Below the pieces are notes generated by a model. That model had not been told where the DNA came from and ran no database searches. It saw nothing but the letters and a program-made list of their open reading frames with translations. 64,000 nucleotides of DNA from assembly GCA_027486415.1 (NCBI GenBank), contig JAIXPC010000013.1, positions 62,001-126,000 on the forward strand, written 5' to 3'. The translations under genes and the position numbers were made by a program. Shown piece after piece: positions 61,001 to 64,000 of this stretch; position 1 is the stretch's first letter; every line of letters starts with the position of its first letter. The DNA comes from Sphingomonadales bacterium (GTDB lineage: Bacteria; Pseudomonadota; Alphaproteobacteria; Sphingomonadales; Sphingomonadaceae).

Positions 61001-64000
61001 CGGCAACGGTGGCCGCGGCAACGATGGCGGAAGCGTCGCCTTCACGCTTGATGGCCAAGTCGAAACGCAGGGGCAGCAGTCTGCCGGGATCACGGTCCAG
61101 TCCATCGGTGGCGGCGGCGGTGCCGGCGGCTTCAACGTGGCCGGCGCGATCGGCGGGTCTGCCGGACTGTCGGCGGCCGGTGCTGTCGGTTTTGGCGGAT
61201 CGGGCGGTGCCGGTGGCGCGGGCGGCTTTGCCTCGGCGACGCTTGGCGGCGATGCCGTGATCACCGGCGGCGACGACAGCGCGGCCGTGGTGGTGCAATC
61301 CATCGGCGGCGGCGGCGGCAATGGCAGCTTCAATGTCGCCGGCAGCATCACCGGCAGCGGCGGTGCCGCCCTGTCGGGCGCCGTCGGATTTGGCGGCAGT
61401 GGTGGCGGTGCCAGTGCCGGCGGCCAGTCGGCGCTGGTGTCCAGCACGGCGATCTTCACCAGCGGCGATCGCAGCGGCGGCTATCTCGTCCAGTCGGTTG
61501 GCGGCGGCGGCGGTGCCGGGGGCTTCAACGTCGGCGGCAGCATCGGCGGCGCGGGGACGGTATCCGCCGCGGCAGCCGTGGGCCTTGGCGGCAGCGGCGG
61601 CAGCGGCGGTGATGGCGGCTGGGCCAGCGCCAACATCTCTGTCGGCCCGGTGTGGACTGTCGGCAACGACAGCGCCGCGCTGACCGTGCAATCCATCGGC
61701 GGCGGCGGCGGTGCGGGCAGCTTCACCGTGGCCGGCAGCATTGCCGGCAGCGGCACGGCCAGCGTGGCGGCGGCGGTCGGCTTTGGTGGCAGTGGTGGCG
61801 CTGCCGGGGCCGGCAGCAGTGTCACTCTCGTCAGCGGCTCCGATGTGCTGACCGAAGGAGATCGCAGTGCCGGCCTCGTCGGCCAGTCCATCGGCGGCGG
61901 CGGCGGTGCCGGCGGCTTCAATGTGGCCGGCAGCATCGGTGGGGCCGGAACCGCGGCGGCGGGCGTCGCCGTCGGCTTTGGCGGCAATGCCGGCGGCGGC
62001 GGCAATGGCGGCGCAGTCTCCTTCGACATCTCGTCACGCGTCCGCACCCTCGGCAATGATGCGACGGCAATCCTGCTGCAATCTGTCGGCGGCGGCGGTG
62101 GTGCCGGCGGTTTCAACGTGGCCGGCGCCATCGGCGGCGCGGGCACGGCGGCGGGTGCCGTGTCGGTCGGCTTTGGCGGTGATGGCGGTGTGGCCGGCAA
62201 TGGCGGCGATGTCAGTGGCACCAGCCGCGCCATCCTCCAGACCTGGGGCGACCGGTCGCCAGCTGCGGTGGCGCAATCGATCGGCGGTGGCGGCGGCACC
62301 GGCGGCTTCAACGTGGCGGGCGGCATTGCCGGCGCGGGCACGGGGGCCGGTGCCGTGTCGGTCGGCCTTGGCGGCGGCGGTGGCGCAGCCGGGGCGGGTG
62401 GGGCGGTCAACGCGACATTTACAAGCATGGTCACCACGGCAGGAACGGCCGCCACGGCCGTGCTCGCACAGTCGGTCGGCGGCGGTGGCGGTGCCGGCGG
62501 CTTCAGCGTGGCCGGCGGCATTGCCGGCGCGGGCACGGGGGCCGGTGCTGTCAGCGTGGCGCTTGGCGGCATCGGTGGCGGCGGCGGCGCGGGCGGTGCC
62601 GTCACCCTCTCGCGCACCGGGTTCACCATGACCAGCGGCGCGGATTCGGCTGCCGTGGCGGCGCAGTCGATCGGCGGCGGCGGCGGATCGGGTGCCTTCG
62701 CCGTGGCAGGAGGCATCAGCGGCGCCGGGACGGGTGCCGGCAGTGTTGGCGTGGGACTGGGCGGCAACGGCGGTATCGGCGGGGCAGGCAGCACTGTCGG
62801 GCTGATCATCACGGGCGGGCCGGATTCGGCCACCATAACAACGGGCGAACGCAGCACCGCTGTCCTGGCCCAGTCGGTCGGCGGCGGCGGTGGCAGTGGC
62901 GGCTTCAGCGTTGCCGGCAATATCAGCGGCGCCGGCACCGGCAGCGGCGGGGCCAGCGTCTCCCTGGGCGGCAATGGCGGCGCGGGCGGGATCGGCGGAA
63001 CCGTCACCGCCACTGTCACCAGCGAAATCGCCACGGTCGCAGCGGATTCCGGCGCGGTCGTCGCCCAGTCGCTTGGTGGCGGCGGCGGCGTTGGCGGCTT
63101 CAGCGTGGCCGGCAGCATCACCGGTGCAGGCACCGGATCGGCCGGCATCGGCATTGCACTCGGCGGCAGCGGCGCCAGCGGCGCGAACGGCGGCGCTGTC
63201 ACGCTCACCCTGACCGGCAATGCCCAAACCCAGGGATCCCGGTCAGGCGGTGTTCTGGCCCAGTCGCTGGGCGGCGGCGGCGGTGCCGGCGGCTTCAGCG
63301 TCGCCGGTGCGCTTGCCGGTGCCGGAACCGGGGCCGGAGCGCTGGGCGTCAGCCTTGGCGGCAGCGGCAGCGGCGGCGGCAATGGTGATGCCGTCATGCT
63401 CACCCGCACGGGCCGGACCGACACCTTCGGCGCCTACAGCGATGGCATTGTCGCGCAGTCGCTGGGCGGCGGTGGCGGCCTTGGCGCGTTTTCGATCGGT
63501 GCCGGGCTGGCTGGCGCCGGCAAGGGCGTCGTGGCCGGCGGCTTTGCCATGGGCGGCCGTGGCGGGGATGGCGGCACCGGCGGCGACAGCACGGCCACGG
63601 TCACCGGCATGGTCACCACCATTGGCGATGGCAGCCGCGCTGTGCTTGTCCAGTCTGCGGGCGGCGGCGGCGGTGTTGCCGGCTTTGCCGTGGCCGGCGG
63701 CATCGGCGGGGCCGGCAAGGGCGCGGGCGGGGCCGGCATCGCGCTGGGCGGCACCGGCGGGAAGGGCGGCGACAGCAATGCCGCCCGCCTGACGCTGACC
63801 GGCGATGTCGCGACCTCGGGCCAGCTGGCCGATGTCGTTACCGTCCAGTCCATTGCGGGCGGTGGTGGTGCCGGCGGCTTTGCGATCGGCGGCGGCATCG
63901 CCGGTGCCGGCGACGGTGCCGGATCCATTGGCGTGGGCGTCGGCGGGTTTGGCGGCGACGGCGGACGCGCAGGATTGGCAACGGCGACGGTAACGGGGCT
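55026..64000 (+). CDS. giant Gly-rich repeat surface protein (autotransporter adhesin-like), 3' end outside window
   Basis: The frame is open from ATG 55026 to the right edge without a stop, at least 2,991 codons. The ORF track omits it because no stop is inside the window. A long signal-like N-terminus (GLRGLTAALLVHNAAMMAPAVLTGIGATAARANA) precedes about 220 non-repetitive residues. From about 55.8 kb some 40 repeats follow, each centred on AQSIGGGGGAGGFNV with a downstream AVGFGGxGG block. Composition is almost only Gly, Ala, Val, Ser, Thr, Asn and Ile, with hardly any Cys or Lys. Such beta-helical repeat proteins in sphingomonads and rhizobia usually end in an autotransporter barrel, which would lie beyond the window. 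A GTG at 54996 is an alternative start. Its likely role is surface adhesion or biofilm. No ligand is known. Confidence 0.85.
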   Translation, partial: MDGTGTSFRAGRDRGGLRGLTAALLVHNAAMMAPAVLTGIGATAARANAPPSFTVGDFIVNPATGRIDTVVSVLGGSTVQTSNRGLVLTAQQIGDEFIGVDGSIYRVVGNTLGVVGGRNVVTEVTLRNLTTGALLSRPSSRPVGGIAGFAVAVPQIPAPPGPGDADNDIRQFQPPDAPDATLASPFNPGANGPGITETLGPGITNWRQQTAAAFYRASRGGKGGAGLDTFVVTRAGPGAFGGRGGDIGITISADRLVRSTEVGTAGVILQSVGGTGGSGGDAAATFTPDTPAGGVGGFGGRAGDVRLTNVGTVITSGNADGNGTGARGLLAESIGGAGGKGGDATASIAGGGPGGFGGLGGLAEITQAGQVLTFGNRAIGVHARSIGGPGGSGGASRGTVASFGNGGGQGGNAGEARIIAGTGAATITSSTRTRGDDAAAFLAQSIGGRGSVGGVSVSGVSVGGDGGPGGDGNNVTVTILADAIAGTAGRSSDVILAQSIGGGGGIGGVSIGGQVLGGGGGNGGKAGTVTVSNAGLLIAEGAGSRGIVAQSIGGGGGDGGLAAGITAIGGGGGSGGQSGNPRENFGSAVTVINTGSIVTAGVLGSGVIAQSIGGGGGNAGLAGSLALSIGGRGGTGSSGGTVTVVHGGDIATRGSNALGIVAQSIGGGGGNGGGSAGISAFSSLAIGGQGGNGGEGSNVTIRFADRLTAVEGGEVAAPATIYTAGSFASGILAQSVGGGGGNGGFAVALTGGLGGAAFAVGGGSGDGGNGGDIVIGNAALGPVDRVNVVTEGEQARGIVAQSIGGGGGNGGLAFSQATTASVSLSTSIGGTGGGGGIGRSVRVFTGGTIFTRGDLATGLTAQSIGGGGGNGGVTMALALSAGLANASLSAGFGGSGGNGGNGGTVSTWHLGTIETRGALATGAVLQSIGGGGGSGGFNMSVAATGSLTVGISGALGFGGTGGNGGAGNSVIATLNRISTHGDNAIGVTAQSVGGGGGAGGINISAAASVGGLVSVGGAVGFGGLGGSGDSGGRVTLSVADVHTRGAASTGVVAQSIGGGGGAGGFNVSGTLSAAGVLGLGASVGFGGPGGAGAASDRVDLTIGSVTTSGNQSGAVVAQSIGGGGGAGGFTVSGALSAGGVAGATAAVGFGGTGGRASTGNVVSITSTGIIATSGEQSGAILAQSVGGGGGAGGFNVSAGLAAGVIGAATGAVGFGGKGGAGGNAGAVIAQIAGDVQTAGGQSDAVVLQSIGGGGGAGGFNVSAAASGAGLVALGGAVGFGGAGGAGGDGASVAASVGRVTTSGHQSRAIVAQSIGGGGGAGGFNVSAQLAGAGLLSAGAAVGFGGTGAGGGAASSVTLTAAGLVSTGGNQSGGIVAQSIGGGGGAGGFNVAAGLNAAGLGALGAAVGFGGSGGVASAGGAVSANVTGPVQTLGQQADGVVLQSIGGGGGAGGFNVAAAATGAGLLAAGGAVGFGGTGARGGDAGSVRGTIGAVSTSGNQSGGVIAQSIGGGGGAGGFNVAAQLAGAGLIGGGAAVGFGGSGGGGGSGNLVDLVVAGPLQTNGFQSGGLLVQSIGGGGGAGGFNVSGSIAGAGGAALSGAVGFGGSGGIASGGALARATVNADVVTIGDQSAAISVQSLGGGGGAGGFNVAASGALGGAIAASAGVGFGGRGGAGGQGGEAELITNGNVGTSGAQAAGVLVQSVGGGGGAGAFNVAASLTAGGLGLGAAVGFGGTGGEGGGAQRASAVLNGTVSTAGAQSSAVTVQSIGGGGGAGGFNVSGNLGLGFAASAGAAVGFGGTGSRGGVGAAASLDLTGHVLTAGSQSNGIVVQSVGGGGGAGGFNVAGNLQVGGGGTLGAAVGFGGSGGNGQTGGRVDYAHRGTVATGGFQSTAVVLQSLGGGGGAGGFNVAGDIGAGGVAALSGGVGFGGPGGAGSAGGRVTGSLTGSILTTGAQASGVVAQSVGGGGGAGGFNVAASLAGSGGMTVQGAVGFGGNGGRGNDGGSVAFTLDGQVETQGQQSAGITVQSIGGGGGAGGFNVAGAIGGSAGLSAAGAVGFGGSGGAGGAGGFASATLGGDAVITGGDDSAAVVVQSIGGGGGNGSFNVAGSITGSGGAALSGAVGFGGSGGGASAGGQSALVSSTAIFTSGDRSGGYLVQSVGGGGGAGGFNVGGSIGGAGTVSAAAAVGLGGSGGSGGDGGWASANISVGPVWTVGNDSAALTVQSIGGGGGAGSFTVAGSIAGSGTASVAAAVGFGGSGGAAGAGSSVTLVSGSDVLTEGDRSAGLVGQSIGGGGGAGGFNVAGSIGGAGTAAAGVAVGFGGNAGGGGNGGAVSFDISSRVRTLGNDATAILLQSVGGGGGAGGFNVAGAIGGAGTAAGAVSVGFGGDGGVAGNGGDVSGTSRAILQTWGDRSPAAVAQSIGGGGGTGGFNVAGGIAGAGTGAGAVSVGLGGGGGAAGAGGAVNATFTSMVTTAGTAATAVLAQSVGGGGGAGGFSVAGGIAGAGTGAGAVSVALGGIGGGGGAGGAVTLSRTGFTMTSGADSAAVAAQSIGGGGGSGAFAVAGGISGAGTGAGSVGVGLGGNGGIGGAGSTVGLIITGGPDSATITTGERSTAVLAQSVGGGGGSGGFSVAGNISGAGTGSGGASVSLGGNGGAGGIGGTVTATVTSEIATVAADSGAVVAQSLGGGGGVGGFSVAGSITGAGTGSAGIGIALGGSGASGANGGAVTLTLTGNAQTQGSRSGGVLAQSLGGGGGAGGFSVAGALAGAGTGAGALGVSLGGSGSGGGNGDAVMLTRTGRTDTFGAYSDGIVAQSLGGGGGLGAFSIGAGLAGAGKGVVAGGFAMGGRGGDGGTGGDSTATVTGMVTTIGDGSRAVLVQSAGGGGGVAGFAVAGGIGGAGKGAGGAGIALGGTGGKGGDSNAARLTLTGDVATSGQLADVVTVQSIAGGGGAGGFAIGGGIAGAGDGAGSIGVGVGGFGGDGGRAGLATATVTG
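55820..64000 (+). repeat. tandem degenerate repeat array, about 190-195 bp period, inside the giant CDS
   Basis: The CAGTC(G/C)AT(C/T)GGCGGCGGCGGCGG core recurs about 40 times. Between 58.1 and 62.5 kb spacing is very regular, about 192 bases (64 residues). Before 57.2 kb spacing is shorter and units are more diverged (LQSVGGTGG, LAESIGGAGG, HARSIGGPGG). After 62.4 kb the motif drifts from GGFNV to GGFSV/GGFAV. All units keep the same reading frame. Confidence 0.9.

Noticed and set aside
57188-63424. Very long minus-strand ORFs (57188..58927, 58554..60659, 61481..63424) and many Arg/Ala/Pro-rich plus ORFs
   Set aside because: They are antisense or out-of-frame shadows of the Gly-rich repeats. 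Their proteins are only PPAPPPPP-type low complexity, without starts, signals or domains.
55820-64000. CRISPR array or satellite DNA for the 192-base repeats
   Set aside because: The repeats are degenerate, keep one reading frame throughout and encode a continuous Gly-rich protein. There are no unique spacers between identical repeats.

Overview
The window is GC-rich chromosomal DNA from an alphaproteobacterium, most likely of the order Sphingomonadales. The evidence is the PEPxxWAMM-type PEP-CTERM protein, the nuo-birA-coaX-rnj-DUF1467 and ppiD-trpEGDC-moaC-moeA-lexA gene orders, a GTTC-N7-GTTC SOS box, and a PhyR/EcfG general stress locus with GGAAC-type promoters. The genus cannot be fixed from the sequence alone. 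I see no rRNA, CRISPR array, insertion sequence, prophage or plasmid functions. There is one tRNA gene.

Layout. 0-2 kb: the end of an EF-hand protein, a palindromic repeat doublet, and trmFO on the minus strand. 2-14.9 kb: one tightly overlapping plus-strand operon with complex I genes nuoG-H-I-J-K-L-M-N, followed by birA, coaX, RNase J and a DUF1467 membrane protein. nuoA-F are not adjacent, so the complex I genes are split. 15-20 kb, minus strand: a 723-residue membrane-anchored coiled-coil protein, gltA and gltX. 20-23.1 kb, plus strand: comEC and an amidohydrolase. 23.2-31.4 kb, minus strand: ppiD, trpE, trpG, trpD, trpC, moaC and moeA, joined by short overlaps, with lexA behind its own SOS box. 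31.5-38.6 kb, plus strand: tpiA, secG, an MHS-family transporter, a subtilisin-like lipoprotein, pyrG and a type I pantothenate kinase homologue. 38.6-46 kb: a small cytochrome c with a Vgb-like beta-propeller, a TonB-receptor-like protein, a GST, an AceE-like E1 enzyme and a small proline-rich ORF. 46-51.9 kb: a PEP-CTERM protein, a PAS-kinase-REC-REC-LuxR hybrid regulator, CsbD, a small conserved protein, a transglutaminase-like protein and a small lipoprotein. 52-53.8 kb, minus strand: the general stress response core phyR and ecfG, plus a 43-residue entericidin missing from the ORF track. 53.9 kb: tRNA-Pro(TGG). 54-64 kb: a winged-helix-type regulator divergent from a giant Gly-rich repeat protein that runs off the right edge.

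The most interesting signal is in the stress locus. The separate nepR gene expected between phyR and ecfG is absent, and the sigma factor carries an N-terminal segment that reads like NepR. This suggests an anti-sigma/sigma fusion. Two nearby genes, a small lipoprotein and the entericidin, have textbook EcfG promoters (GGAAC-N16-CGTT and GGAAC-N18-GTT), so the locus probably controls its own neighbours. The giant repeat ORF has at least 2,991 codons open to the window edge. It is not in the supplied ORF track because no stop codon lies inside the window.
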